Source of the DNA: Myroides albus
GTDB lineage: Bacteria; Bacteroidota; Bacteroidia; Flavobacteriales; Flavobacteriaceae
Assembly: GCF_009711045.1 (NCBI RefSeq)
Contig: NZ_WMJX01000001.1
Coordinates: 1 to 64,000 of the forward strand
DNA: 64,000 bases
Direction: 5' to 3'
Shown: positions 45,150-53,948 of the stretch, piece by piece
How positions within the stretch are numbered: position 1 is the stretch's first letter
Layout: every line of letters starts with the position of its first letter
The notes under the pieces: generated by a model
The model's input: the letters and a program-made list of their open reading frames with translations, nothing else
Database searches by the model: none
What the model was told of the DNA's origin: nothing
Made by a program: the position numbers and the translations under genes

Positions 45150-45261
45150 GGTACTTTATTTTTAAATTAAATTAATTATTTATAATCCGTTTTTATATAA
45201 GTTAGTAAAACTAAAAGAGTTCAATTAACCTATAATAGGTACAAAAATATAAAATATATAA

Positions 45262-46200
45262 ATGTTAGCAAGTATTTTTAGTAAAACAAAGCCGATTAAT
45301 TATATCATACTGACTATATTAGTTGTTGTATGCTATTCTTTATTTATCGGATTTAGTGATGATACTACCGGATTTACACTGTTTGAGGTAGGTAAGAAAA
45401 CTGTTGTTTTAGGATTGTTATTACTCATGTTCTTCTTATCTCAGTTTATTGTAACAAAGAATAGACTCGTTAACGATAATGCCTATGTTCCGTTATTGTT
45501 TGTGTCTTTTTTATTGTTCTTTCCAACTGTATTTGAACACACAAGAGTAGTTATCTCTAACTATTTTATCATGCTGGCATTAAGGCGTATTTTTTCCTTG
45601 CATTCAACACAACAATCTAAGGAAAAGATATTTGACGCATCATTGTGGATTCTGGTCGCTTCTCTATTTCACTTTTGGAGTATCTTGTTTTTAGTGCTTT
45701 TGTTCTTTGCAATTATCTTTTTTGTGACGAAAGATTATAGAAATTGGGTGATACCTATTTTAGCTTTTTTCACTGTATTCATCGGTTTGTCTATTTATCT
45801 TTTAGTAACAGATAATACTTATGTCGATTGGTTGGAAACGAAGTTACAGATAAGCTTTAACTTTATGTATTTTGAGAATACATATCAGAATATTGCCCTT
45901 GCAACCTTTGCTTCAATATCTATTTTGTTTTTTGTGGCCGAATTATTTGATCTTAGAAATAAAGCATATAATATGCAGAGCACCTATAAGAAAATGCTAC
46001 TAAGCTTTCTTATAGGAGTTGCAATTTATGTTATCTCTCCAGACAAGAATAATGGAGTTTTGATTTTCTCATTCTTTCCATTGGCTGTATTAGGAGCTAA
46101 ATACATCGAGTCAGTTACACAACGCTGGAGAAAAGAAGCAGTTGTCTCTACTGTATTCTTGCTGGGAATCTTTTTTTATATAATGCAATTGGTCTTATAA
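45262..46200 (+). CDS. Polytopic membrane protein (DUF6427-like)
   Basis: 312 aa with about nine membrane segments and no soluble domain. Typical of the DUF6427 gene that I recall flanking upp in flavobacteria. No catalytic motif seen. Its last 6 bp overlap the convergent upp gene. Confidence 0.8.
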   Translation: MLASIFSKTKPINYIILTILVVVCYSLFIGFSDDTTGFTLFEVGKKTVVLGLLLLMFFLSQFIVTKNRLVNDNAYVPLLFVSFLLFFPTVFEHTRVVISNYFIMLALRRIFSLHSTQQSKEKIFDASLWILVASLFHFWSILFLVLLFFAIIFFVTKDYRNWVIPILAFFTVFIGLSIYLLVTDNTYVDWLETKLQISFNFMYFENTYQNIALATFASISILFFVAELFDLRNKAYNMQSTYKKMLLSFLIGVAIYVISPDKNNGVLIFSFFPLAVLGAKYIESVTQRWRKEAVVSTVFLLGIFFYIMQLVL

Positions 46201-46848
46201 CTTATGGCCATAAGCTAAATCACCTGCATCACCTAACCCTGGCACAATATAATTGTGGTCATCTAACTTTTGATCAAGTGTTGCTACCCATAGATGTATG
46301 TGATCTGGCAAGTGTTTCTCCAAGAACTCAATTCCCTCAGGAGCTGCGATTACCACTGCTATATGCATTTCTTTTGGCGTCTCCTCAGCCATCAATTTAT
46401 TAATCACAGCAACTAAAGATTGTCCTGTAGCAAGCATTGGATCTATTAAGATCATGATTTTGTCTTGAAATGAAGGTGCAGCTTGATATTCAACCAATAT
46501 CTCACTTGCTTCACCGTGTTTTCCATGACGGCGGTATGCTGATACGAAGCCGTTTTCAGCATTGTCAAAGAAATTCATAAAACCTGTATGTAAGGCTAAC
46601 CCAGCACGTAGGATTGAACATAAAACAACTGGGTCTTTAATACATGTTGTTTCTTTTATTCCAAGGGGCGTCTGAACAGAAATATCTTTGTATTCTAATG
46701 TTTTACTTAACTCATAAGACATGATTTCGCCGATTCTTTCGATGTTTTTTCGAAATCTCATGCTGTCTTTTTGAATATTTACATCACGTAATTGAGCCAA
46801 GAAGTGATTTAAAATACTGTTTTCTGCAGAAATATAATGAATTTTCAT
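46195..46848 (-). CDS. upp: Uracil phosphoribosyltransferase
   Basis: 217 aa. It converts uracil and PRPP to UMP (pyrimidine salvage). The PRPP-binding loop is MILIDPMLATGQS, and the C-terminal VPGLGDAGDLAYG is the uracil-binding motif. Length and end are normal. Start ATG 46848. Tail-to-tail with the DUF6427 gene. Confidence 0.97.
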   Translation of the reverse strand: MKIHYISAENSILNHFLAQLRDVNIQKDSMRFRKNIERIGEIMSYELSKTLEYKDISVQTPLGIKETTCIKDPVVLCSILRAGLALHTGFMNFFDNAENGFVSAYRRHGKHGEASEILVEYQAAPSFQDKIMILIDPMLATGQSLVAVINKLMAEETPKEMHIAVVIAAPEGIEFLEKHLPDHIHLWVATLDQKLDDHNYIVPGLGDAGDLAYGHKL

Positions 46849-46882
46849 AGGAGTATAATTAGTACCATAAAAGTATAAAAAC

Positions 46883-46890
46883 TATATTTG
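46883..46890 (+). promoter_or_regulatory. -7 promoter element of the DUF4254 gene
   Basis: TATATTTG matches TAnnTTTG, 17 bp upstream of the start. On the opposite strand at about 46868-46875 lies TACTTTTA, a possible upp element. Confidence 0.5.
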
Positions 46891-46907
46891 TAAATAAAAT
46901 TATTATT

Positions 46908-47513
46908 ATGTTTTCAGAATTAGCATTTCCAATATTCGAAGAGAGTATTCGTGATTATCATAAATACGACAATGTAGACCAGCCAATTAGCAACCCTTAT
47001 CCCAAAGATGATATTAAACATTTATTGTATCTAAAAAATTGGATTGATACCGTTCAATGGCATTTTGAAGATATTATTAGAGATCCACAGATTGATCCTA
47101 TTGCAGCTTTAGCTTTAAAACGTCGTATTGATGCTTCAAATCAAGAGAGAACTGATATGGTTGAATACATTGATAGCTATTTCTTACAGAAGTACAAAGA
47201 TGTGCAAGTAAAAGACAATGCTAAGATTAATTCTGAAAGTCCTGCTTGGGCAATAGATAGGTTTTCTATTTTAGCCTTAAAGATTTATCACATGAGAGAA
47301 GAGGCGACGAGACCTGAAGCAACTCAAGATCACAGAGATAAATGTCAAGCTAAATTAGATGTTTTATTAGAACAGAAGAAAGATTTATCTACGGCAATTG
47401 ATGATTTATTGCAAGATATTTCTACTGGAGATAAATACATGAAAGTGTATAAACAAATGAAAATGTATAATGATGAGGAGCTTAATCCTGTGTTATATCA
47501 AAACAAAAAGTAA
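46908..47513 (+). CDS. DUF4254 domain protein
   Basis: 201 aa soluble, predicted all-helical. The DUF4254 family pattern is seen in WHFEDIIRDPQIDPIAALALKRRIDASNQERTDMVEYID. The family sits beside GT9 glycosyltransferases in Bacteroidota, as here (terminator between them). Function unknown, possibly linked to LPS/glycan synthesis. Confidence 0.9.
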   Translation: MFSELAFPIFEESIRDYHKYDNVDQPISNPYPKDDIKHLLYLKNWIDTVQWHFEDIIRDPQIDPIAALALKRRIDASNQERTDMVEYIDSYFLQKYKDVQVKDNAKINSESPAWAIDRFSILALKIYHMREEATRPEATQDHRDKCQAKLDVLLEQKKDLSTAIDDLLQDISTGDKYMKVYKQMKMYNDEELNPVLYQNKK

Positions 47514-47540
47514 ATTGTATTATTGAATCTATCATATACA

Positions 47541-47572
47541 AAAAGCGTGAAATACTACATTCACGCTTTTCT
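47541..47572 (+). terminator. Terminator after the DUF4254 gene
   Basis: AAAAGCGTGAA and TTCACGCTTTT form an 11-bp stem; the downstream T tract is short (CTTG). Confidence 0.8.
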
Positions 47573-47598
47573 TGTTTGTTAACTAAAACTTGATTCTC

Positions 47599-48645
47599 GT
47601 GGCAAATTTAAAACATATTGTGGTTTTTCGACTTTCTGCAATGGGAGATGTCGCAATGATTGTCCCTGTACTTAAAGCGCTAATAAGCCAACATAAAGAT
47701 GTAAGAGTAACTGTTGTTTCCAGACCCTTTTTTAAGCCTTTCTTTAAGGGCATAGATAGAGTAGACTTCTTTTCTATTGATGTTAAGAAAAGACATAAAG
47801 GTTTCTTGGGCTTGATTCGCTTGTTCAAAGATTTAAAAAAAATGAAAGTGGACTATTTTGCTGACTTTCACAACGTGTTGAGATCTCGTATAGTCAGTTC
47901 GCTTTTTAAATTAAGTGGCACCCGTGTTGCTACTTTAGATAAGGGAAGGCAAGCAAAAAAAGAACTAACCAGAAGCGAGAATAAGGTATTTAAGCAGCTT
48001 CCGACCATGTTCGAAAATCACTGTATTACTCTTGAAAAATTAGGTTTTAAAGTGGATTTAGCTCATCCGGAGTTTCCTGAAGTACCTGCATTAGCTCCTG
48101 AGCTTTTACAATATACAGAAGAAAAGAATGCACCCTGGATTGGGATTGCCCCTTTTGCGCAATATGATTCGAAAGTTTACCCTTTAGATCTTATGCAAAA
48201 GGTTGTCGATACTTTAGCGGAACGTGAAAAAGCAGTTATATTTCTATTTGGAGGAGGCGAAAAGGAAATTGCCTTATTGAACCAATTAAAGAGAGATAAT
48301 TATAACGTTATCGTTATGGCAGGTAAAGTGAAGTTAGATGTTGAAATGAATTTAATTCAACATTTAGATGTAATGCTTTCTATGGACTCAGGTAATGCTC
48401 ACATTGCAGCAATGTTAGGTAAAAAAGTAGTAACTTTATGGGGAGGCACACACCCTTATACTGGATTTGCTCCTTTTAACCAACCCATGGAGTATTGTAT
48501 TACGGCTGATAGAGAAAAGTACCCTTTACTTCCTACATCTGTTTTTGGCAATAAAATTGTAGAAGGGTATGAAGATGCAATGCGTACGATTACTCCAGAG
48601 AGTGTTTGCAATAAGATTATTGAGATTTTACAAAAAGAGAATTAA
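47599..48645 (+). CDS. Glycosyltransferase family 9 protein (heptosyltransferase-like)
   Basis: About 348 aa from a GTG at 47599; a TTG at 47590 would add three residues, and no ATG is suitable. The GT9 N-terminus IVVFRLSAMGDVAMIVPVLK and the LSMDSGNAHIAAMLGKKVVTLWGGTHP nucleotide-heptose site are present. Such enzymes transfer heptose or another sugar to the lipid A-core. Cytoplasmic face of the inner membrane. apt lies 20 bp downstream, likely in the same transcript. Confidence 0.93.
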   Translation: MANLKHIVVFRLSAMGDVAMIVPVLKALISQHKDVRVTVVSRPFFKPFFKGIDRVDFFSIDVKKRHKGFLGLIRLFKDLKKMKVDYFADFHNVLRSRIVSSLFKLSGTRVATLDKGRQAKKELTRSENKVFKQLPTMFENHCITLEKLGFKVDLAHPEFPEVPALAPELLQYTEEKNAPWIGIAPFAQYDSKVYPLDLMQKVVDTLAEREKAVIFLFGGGEKEIALLNQLKRDNYNVIVMAGKVKLDVEMNLIQHLDVMLSMDSGNAHIAAMLGKKVVTLWGGTHPYTGFAPFNQPMEYCITADREKYPLLPTSVFGNKIVEGYEDAMRTITPESVCNKIIEILQKEN

Positions 48646-48665
48646 TAGATTTAATTGAATATAAA

Positions 48666-49184
48666 ATGGCTTTTAATATTAAAGATTATATTAGAGATGT
48701 TCAAGACTTTCCGAAGGAGGGTGTTGGTTTTAAAGATATTACACCACTGTTGAACAATCACGATGCGATGATGTCAACTGTAAAGGAGTTAATTACACTT
48801 CTGGGAGATAAAAAAGTAGATAGAGTAGTTGGAATGGAAAGTAGAGGCTTTTTCTTCGGTACTCTCTTAGCTGCCGAATTAGGTGTTGGTTTTGTACCTG
48901 TTCGCAAGCCTGGTAAACTGCCTTTTGACAAGATCTCTCAAGAGTATGCGTTAGAGTATGGTACAGATATGTTAGAAATGCATGCAGATGCTATTAAACC
49001 AGGAGAGTTAGTTCTAATTCACGATGATGTTTTAGCAACTGGAGGGACTGCAGAAGCAGTTTGTAAACTTGTTGAACGCCTTGGTGGTAAAATTGTACAA
49101 TTGAACTTCCTGATGGAGTTGTCTTTCCTTCATGGACGAGAGAAATTAAAAGGTTATGATGTACAAAGTATCGTAAGCTACTAA
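48666..49184 (+). CDS. apt: Adenine phosphoribosyltransferase
   Basis: 172 aa. It makes AMP from adenine and PRPP (purine salvage). Motifs: YIRDVQDFPKEGVGFKDITP at the N-terminus, VGMESRGFFFG, and the PRPP loop VLIHDDVLATGGTAEA. Complete. Followed by a strong long-stem terminator, then more than 1 kb without genes. Confidence 0.98.
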   Translation: MAFNIKDYIRDVQDFPKEGVGFKDITPLLNNHDAMMSTVKELITLLGDKKVDRVVGMESRGFFFGTLLAAELGVGFVPVRKPGKLPFDKISQEYALEYGTDMLEMHADAIKPGELVLIHDDVLATGGTAEAVCKLVERLGGKIVQLNFLMELSFLHGREKLKGYDVQSIVSY

Positions 49185-49206
49185 ATTCACGATATATTTA
49201 TGATTT

Positions 49207-49252
49207 AACCCTATACAGGATTCTATAAGTAGAATCTTGTATAGGGTTTTTT
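49207..49252 (+). terminator. apt terminator
   Basis: Long stem: AACCCTATACAGGATTCTA and TAGAATCTTGTATAGGGTT with one mismatch and a TAAG loop, followed by T residues. Confidence 0.92.
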
Positions 49253-49659
49253 GCTTTAATACACATTGATCGATAGTGTTTTTAAGCTGAAGTAGATTAC
49301 GCTCTTGTTCAATGTTGAACGGGAATAGAGAACAACAATAGCTTTCCCCAATCTTTTACCACCCTGATAGGCGAACGCAATAGAAATGAAAAGCATTTAG
49401 TTCAACAGCTTTTTATAAATGTAGAGTGGTACAATAAGCGAATAGTAGGTTGACTAAGAAAACTATTATTTAGGCGGTTTTATCAATAAAAACAGTGAAT
49501 CGGCTTGAACGAGGAGGGGCGGTTGTGTCCGGAATTATCTAATCAACTATGAGGTTAAGTGATTTAAAAACAACTGATACCAAGTAGCTAATAAGACCCT
49601 ATAAGACTTTAAAGCATAGGATAGTTTCGTTAAGAGATAATCTCCAGTACTACTGTTGT

Positions 49660-49994
49660 TATCTTGATATTTGCCCTTTCGAAAAAAAAATATGTGACCA
49701 AATGTGAAACATGTTGTCTAAAGTACGAATACGAAAGGGAGAAATTGCTATGAAAACCTTTTCGAATTTCACATAAAGTGTTTTTTAAGGTGTATTAAGT
49801 TGGTAAAGAATTTGGTAAGTTGAGTTTGATTTAGGGGTAAAGCAAATAATCAACTTACATAATGTTACCATGAGTGTCAAAGTTGTTTAGTGACACATTA
49901 AGTTATGATTGTTTTGGTTTGCATTAAACAATTACTTCGGTAGGTTTAATGTAAAAGATCAAAAAGGCTATCTATTTATAGATGGCCTTTTTTG
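49660..49994 (+). ncRNA. Candidate structured non-coding RNA
   Basis: The chain of hairpins ends in a textbook terminator without any upstream plus-strand gene: outer stem CCCTTTCG / CGAAAGGG, then CATTAAAC / GTTTAATG (49922-49929, 49944-49951) with an inner TAC-TTCG-GTA tetraloop, then the AAAAAGGC stem with T run. This looks like the 3' part of an RNA of about 300 nt; a 6S-like RNA is possible but I could not match a consensus. Boundaries are guesses. Confidence 0.35.
49961..49994 (+). terminator. Orphan terminator in the gap
   Basis: AAAAAGGC and GCCTTTTTT with inner ATCTAT/ATAGAT pairing, followed by T. No protein gene precedes it within 700 bp. Confidence 0.85.
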
Positions 49995-50306
49995 ATTTTG
50001 GGATTTTGCTGTAGATAATCGTTTATTCAAAGTAGAGTTTGGTGTAAGTCTCCTTTTGATTAATAATAATTATTCGAATACTCGTTTATTTACTAAAATT
50101 ACACCATTTGTTTGTTTTTGATTTTCAGCAGCGCCGTTATCTCTTAAAAGAGGGTAACTCTTAGATGTAATTTCCACTAAAGTTGCACACTTTCATATTT
50201 ACCTCAAATGGGTTAATGATTCTTGGGTGTTTTGCGTGAAACGTTGGGAAGAATATGGTAAATAGTAATTTACTACATTATTAAGTGGTTAAATTGAGTT
50301 TTTTAG

Positions 50307-50314
50307 TACCTTTG
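50307..50314 (+). promoter_or_regulatory. -7 promoter element of yicC
   Basis: TACCTTTG matches TAnnTTTG, 20 bp upstream of the yicC start. Confidence 0.6.
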
Positions 50315-50334
50315 TGCCTATTATTTTTTAGTAT

Positions 50335-51195
50335 ATGATACATTCGATGACAGGGTTTGGTAAAGCTTGTATGCAGTTACCTCACAAGAAAATCACAGTT
50401 GAAGTTAAATCTTTGAATAGTAAGAATTTAGATTTAAATGTTCGCTTACCATTAACTTATAGAGAAAAGGAATTACCCCTGCGCAATGTAATTGCTCAAG
50501 AACTTGAAAGAGGTAAAGTTGACTTTTCATTGTACTGTGAGATTACAGCAGAAGAAACATCTAATAAAATTAATGGACCTATCGTTGTAGCATATATAAA
50601 TCAAATGAAGGAGATCATTCCTCAGGCAGATGAGACTGAATTGATGAAGATGGCAGTTCGTATGCCAGACGCTTTGAAAGTTGAGCGTTTGGAATTAGAT
50701 GAGAGCGAATGGTTAGAGATTGAAAAGGTAATAGCAGAAGCAATCAAGAATATCAACGAGTTTAGACGAAGTGAAGGAAGTACACTTGAGAAAGATTTTC
50801 GCCTGAGAGTAGCTAATATTCGCTTCTATATGGATGAAATAACTAAACTGGATGCTGAACGTATTTTGACTGTAAAAGAAAGACTTAGAAATAACCTTGA
50901 TGAACTTCAAGTTACTGTTGATGAAAATCGATTTGAACAAGAGGTTATTTACTATTTAGAGAAACTTGATATCAATGAAGAGAAAGTAAGATTAGCACAA
51001 CACTTAGATTACTTTATTGAAACATTGGAAGGCAAAGAAGCTAATGGACGTAAATTAGGTTTTATTGCTCAAGAGATGGGAAGAGAGATAAATACAATGG
51101 GATCTAAATCTAACCATGCTGATATGCAGAAGTATGTTGTGAAGATGAAAGACGAATTAGAAAAAATAAAAGAACAAGTTTTAAACGTTCTATAA
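50335..51195 (+). CDS. yicC: YicC family endoribonuclease
   Basis: 286 aa. N-terminal MIHSMTGFGKA and EVKSLNSKNLDLNVRLP, and C-terminal GRKLGFIAQEMGREINTMGSKSNHA are diagnostic. YicC proteins are endoribonucleases affecting RNA turnover. gmk follows after 28 bp and nadD after another 12 bp, so yicC-gmk-nadD is an operon. Confidence 0.95.
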   Translation: MIHSMTGFGKACMQLPHKKITVEVKSLNSKNLDLNVRLPLTYREKELPLRNVIAQELERGKVDFSLYCEITAEETSNKINGPIVVAYINQMKEIIPQADETELMKMAVRMPDALKVERLELDESEWLEIEKVIAEAIKNINEFRRSEGSTLEKDFRLRVANIRFYMDEITKLDAERILTVKERLRNNLDELQVTVDENRFEQEVIYYLEKLDINEEKVRLAQHLDYFIETLEGKEANGRKLGFIAQEMGREINTMGSKSNHADMQKYVVKMKDELEKIKEQVLNVL

Positions 51196-51223
51196 TCCAA
51201 ATATATACAGCAGCAGTTTTATT

Positions 51224-51793
51224 ATGAAGAAAGGTAAACTGATTGTTTTTTCGGCCCCTTCTGGATCTGGAAAAACAACAATTGTAAAGCATTTACTTGA
51301 ACAAAAAGAATTGAATTTAGAGTTTTCTATTTCTTGTACCTCTCGAGCGCCGAGAGGTGAGGAAGTAAATGGAAAAGACTACTACTTTATCTCCTTAGAA
51401 GATTTTAAAAAGCATATAAAGGCGGAAGACTTTTTAGAATGGGAAGAAGTTTATAGAGATAATTTCTATGGAACTCTAAAATCTGAAGTGGAGCGTATTT
51501 GGGCAGAAGGGAAGAATGTGATTTTTGACATAGATGTTGCCGGAGGATTGAGAATTAAGAAGAAGTTTCCAGAAGAGACATTGGCAGTTTTTGTGAAGCC
51601 ACCAAGTATTGATGAGCTTAAGATTCGCTTGAAAAAGCGCTCTACTGAAAGTGAAGATAAAATCAATATGCGCATTGCTAAAGCTTCAGTTGAGTTAGCT
51701 ACAGCTCCGCAGTTTGACATGATTATTAAGAATTACGATTTAGATACAGCAAAAGAAGAAGCATCTAATTTAGTTAGAGAATTTATTAAATAA
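51224..51793 (+). CDS. gmk: Guanylate kinase
   Basis: 189 aa. It phosphorylates GMP to GDP with ATP. P-loop FSAPSGSGKTTI at residues 8-19, and the GMP-binding SCTSRAPRGEEVNGKDYYF segment. Normal length. Second gene of the yicC-gmk-nadD operon. Confidence 0.98.
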   Translation: MKKGKLIVFSAPSGSGKTTIVKHLLEQKELNLEFSISCTSRAPRGEEVNGKDYYFISLEDFKKHIKAEDFLEWEEVYRDNFYGTLKSEVERIWAEGKNVIFDIDVAGGLRIKKKFPEETLAVFVKPPSIDELKIRLKKRSTESEDKINMRIAKASVELATAPQFDMIIKNYDLDTAKEEASNLVREFIK

Positions 51794-51805
51794 GAGGTAG
51801 TTAAA

Positions 51806-52393
51806 ATGAAGGTTGGATTGTATTTTGGAACATTTAATCCTATTCACATAGGTCATTTAGTTATTGCCAATCACTTAGTGCAATTTACAGATATAGATGA
51901 AGTTTGGATGGTGGTTACTCCTCACAGCCCTTTGAAGAAGAAAAAAGGTCTTTTAGAGGATTTTCACAGAATACACATGGTGAATTTAGCAACTGCAGAT
52001 TATGATCATATAAAGCCTTCCGATATTGAGTTTAATCTTCCGCAACCGAATTATACTGTGAATACTATGGCTCATCTGCATGAGCGATACCCTAAGTATG
52101 AATTCGCTTTGATAATGGGACAGGATAATCTGGATAGTTTTACGAAATGGAAAAACTATGAGGTGTTGTTAGCAGAGTATTCTATTTACGTTTACCCTCG
52201 TATTTTTTCTGGTAAACAAGATGATAATCCTCTCTTAGCGCATGCCAATGTACACTTGGTTGAGAATGCCCCTATTATGGAGATTTCAGCTACATTTATT
52301 AGAGATGCGATCAAAGAAGGGAAGAATATTAAACCCTTGTTAGATAAAGAAGTGTGGAAGTATATCGATCACAATCTGTTTTTTAAGAAGTAG
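51806..52393 (+). CDS. nadD: Nicotinate-nucleotide adenylyltransferase
   Basis: 195 aa. Adenylates nicotinate mononucleotide in NAD synthesis. LYFGTFNPIHIGHLVIANH has the GxFxPxHxGH nucleotidyltransferase motif, and the ISATFIRDAIKEGKNIKPLL segment near the end is the ISSTxIR motif. Last gene of the operon, followed by a terminator. Confidence 0.97.
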   Translation: MKVGLYFGTFNPIHIGHLVIANHLVQFTDIDEVWMVVTPHSPLKKKKGLLEDFHRIHMVNLATADYDHIKPSDIEFNLPQPNYTVNTMAHLHERYPKYEFALIMGQDNLDSFTKWKNYEVLLAEYSIYVYPRIFSGKQDDNPLLAHANVHLVENAPIMEISATFIRDAIKEGKNIKPLLDKEVWKYIDHNLFFKK

Positions 52394-52418
52394 AATAATT
52401 GTAATATATACATATAAA

Positions 52419-52446
52419 GAGGAGTGCTACGGCATTCCTTTTTTTA
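52419..52446 (+). terminator. nadD terminator
   Basis: GAGGAGTGC and GCATTCCTT pair with two G-U wobbles around a TACG loop, followed by T. Confidence 0.8.
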
Positions 52447-52480
52447 ATTTTAGAAGTGAAATAAATAAACAAAAGATGTT

Positions 52481-53641
52481 ATGTTGAATTTTGAATTATA
52501 TAATCCCACAAGATTGCTATATGGAAAAGGTCAAATAGCTTCCATTGGTCAATTGATCTTACCCAACAGTAAAATTCTACTGGCTTATGGAGGAGGTAGT
52601 ATCTTTAAAAATGGGGTATACAACCAGGTTACGGAAGCTCTGAAGGACTTCGAAGTAATCGAGTTTGGCGGAATAGAACCTAACCCACATTATGAAACTT
52701 TGGTGAAGGCCGTTGAATTAATCAAGAAGAATAAGATTGACTTTATCCTTGGTGTAGGTGGAGGTAGTGTTATTGATGGAGTGAAGTTTATCTCCGCTGC
52801 TGTTCATTATGAAGGGGATAGCAAGGAGATTATATTAAATAAAATGAATGTAAATTGGCAAACAGTACCCTACGGAGCAGTCTTGACTCTACCCGCAACG
52901 GGAAGTGAAATGAATAACGGAGCAGTCGTGACAATTGCAGAGTCAAACGACAAGTTATCGTTTTCTGGTGAGCCTCTATATCCATTGTTTTCTATCTGTG
53001 ATCCTACTGTTGTAAGCTCACTACCGCAAAGGCAGATTGCCAACGGTTTGGCTGATTCTTTTGTACACGTATTAGAACAATATATTACTTACCCTCAGAA
53101 TGCTCCCTTACAAGATCGCTTTGCAGAATCTATACTCTCAGTTATTCTTGAAGTCGCTCCCGCTATCTTATCGGACCCTGCGGATTACGATGCTGCGACT
53201 ACTTATATGTGGGCATGTACTATGGCTCTAAATGGATTGATAGCTATGGGTGTCAAAGAAGATTGGGTAACCCATGCGATTGGCCATGAACTAACTGCTC
53301 TTTATGGTATTGATCACGGGCGTACATTAGCGATAATAGGACCTAATTTGTATCAGGTTATGTTTGATACCAAGAAAGAGAAATTAGCGCAATTAGGGAG
53401 ACGTGTGTTTTCTATTTCTGAAGGTTCTGAGGAAGAAATTGCCAAGAAAGCTATAGAGGCGTTAGTAGCATTCTTTCATTCTTTAGAGATTAAGACGAAG
53501 CTTTCTGACTATACAGCCGATTACCTTCAAACAAGCGATATTATTGTCAATCGATTTCGCTCCAGAGGATGGTTAGCGATGGGAGAACAAAAAAATATAA
53601 CACTGGATAAAATAAAAGAGATAGTAGAGTTAAGCTATTAA
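52481..53641 (+). CDS. Iron-containing alcohol dehydrogenase (YqhD/BDH-like)
   Basis: 386 aa. The NAD(P)-binding GGGSVIDGVKF and the metal-binding His-containing HAIGHELTALYGIDHGRTLAI are clear. Closest in length and ending to NADPH-dependent YqhD/butanol dehydrogenases reducing aldehydes. The first codon is ATG at 52481. Single gene; no pathway partner nearby. Confidence 0.93.
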   Translation: MLNFELYNPTRLLYGKGQIASIGQLILPNSKILLAYGGGSIFKNGVYNQVTEALKDFEVIEFGGIEPNPHYETLVKAVELIKKNKIDFILGVGGGSVIDGVKFISAAVHYEGDSKEIILNKMNVNWQTVPYGAVLTLPATGSEMNNGAVVTIAESNDKLSFSGEPLYPLFSICDPTVVSSLPQRQIANGLADSFVHVLEQYITYPQNAPLQDRFAESILSVILEVAPAILSDPADYDAATTYMWACTMALNGLIAMGVKEDWVTHAIGHELTALYGIDHGRTLAIIGPNLYQVMFDTKKEKLAQLGRRVFSISEGSEEEIAKKAIEALVAFFHSLEIKTKLSDYTADYLQTSDIIVNRFRSRGWLAMGEQKNITLDKIKEIVELSY

Positions 53642-53948
53642 ATTAATAACTAACTTTTTTAGCAATTTTGGTTAGGTATCTTTATAAGATACGATGTAAA
53701 TATTCTCTTATCTATCATTTGTGAATTAATTAGGTATAAATATGTTAACCTTTATTTTGTTTTATATTAATCGTATCACTCCAATTAATCGTTTTTTTAT
53801 GATTATGGTTTACAATTAATGATTAATATAGTCTTATTGGTATTTTTTCTGTGAAATATCTTAGTGCTGTTAAAAAGAATGGAGTTATTACTATCATTGT
53901 TTGCAATAAGTTTTTTATTTACTTTTGGCATAGATATAATCTAAAATT
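53642..53948. other. Intergenic gap with the gpsA promoter
   Basis: 307 bp, AT-rich, no gene. TTG (53897-53899), a 20-bp spacer and TACTTTTG (53920-53927) form a consensus promoter 21 bp before gpsA. Confidence 0.65.
53897..53927 (+). promoter_or_regulatory. Promoter of gpsA
   Basis: TTG-N20-TACTTTTG fits the flavobacterial consensus. Confidence 0.65.

Larger units (their letters stand above)
49253..50306. other. Large non-coding gap with structured-RNA signs
   Basis: About 1.05 kb with no credible complete gene. It holds a short open frame (49319-49453, 44 codons, ending FINVEWYNKRIVG) that could be a gene remnant, a CCCTTTCG/CGAAAGGG pair (49674-49681 and 49732-49739) that encloses 50 nt, a UUCG-capped hairpin (49922-49951) and a terminator (49961-49994), and a G-U-containing hairpin at 50139-50160. 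Confidence 0.6.

Noticed and set aside
49253..50306. tmRNA, SRP RNA or RNase P RNA in the large gap
   Set aside because: Their conserved cores (tRNA-like ends, SRP helix 8 motif, RNase P P4 region) were not found by eye.
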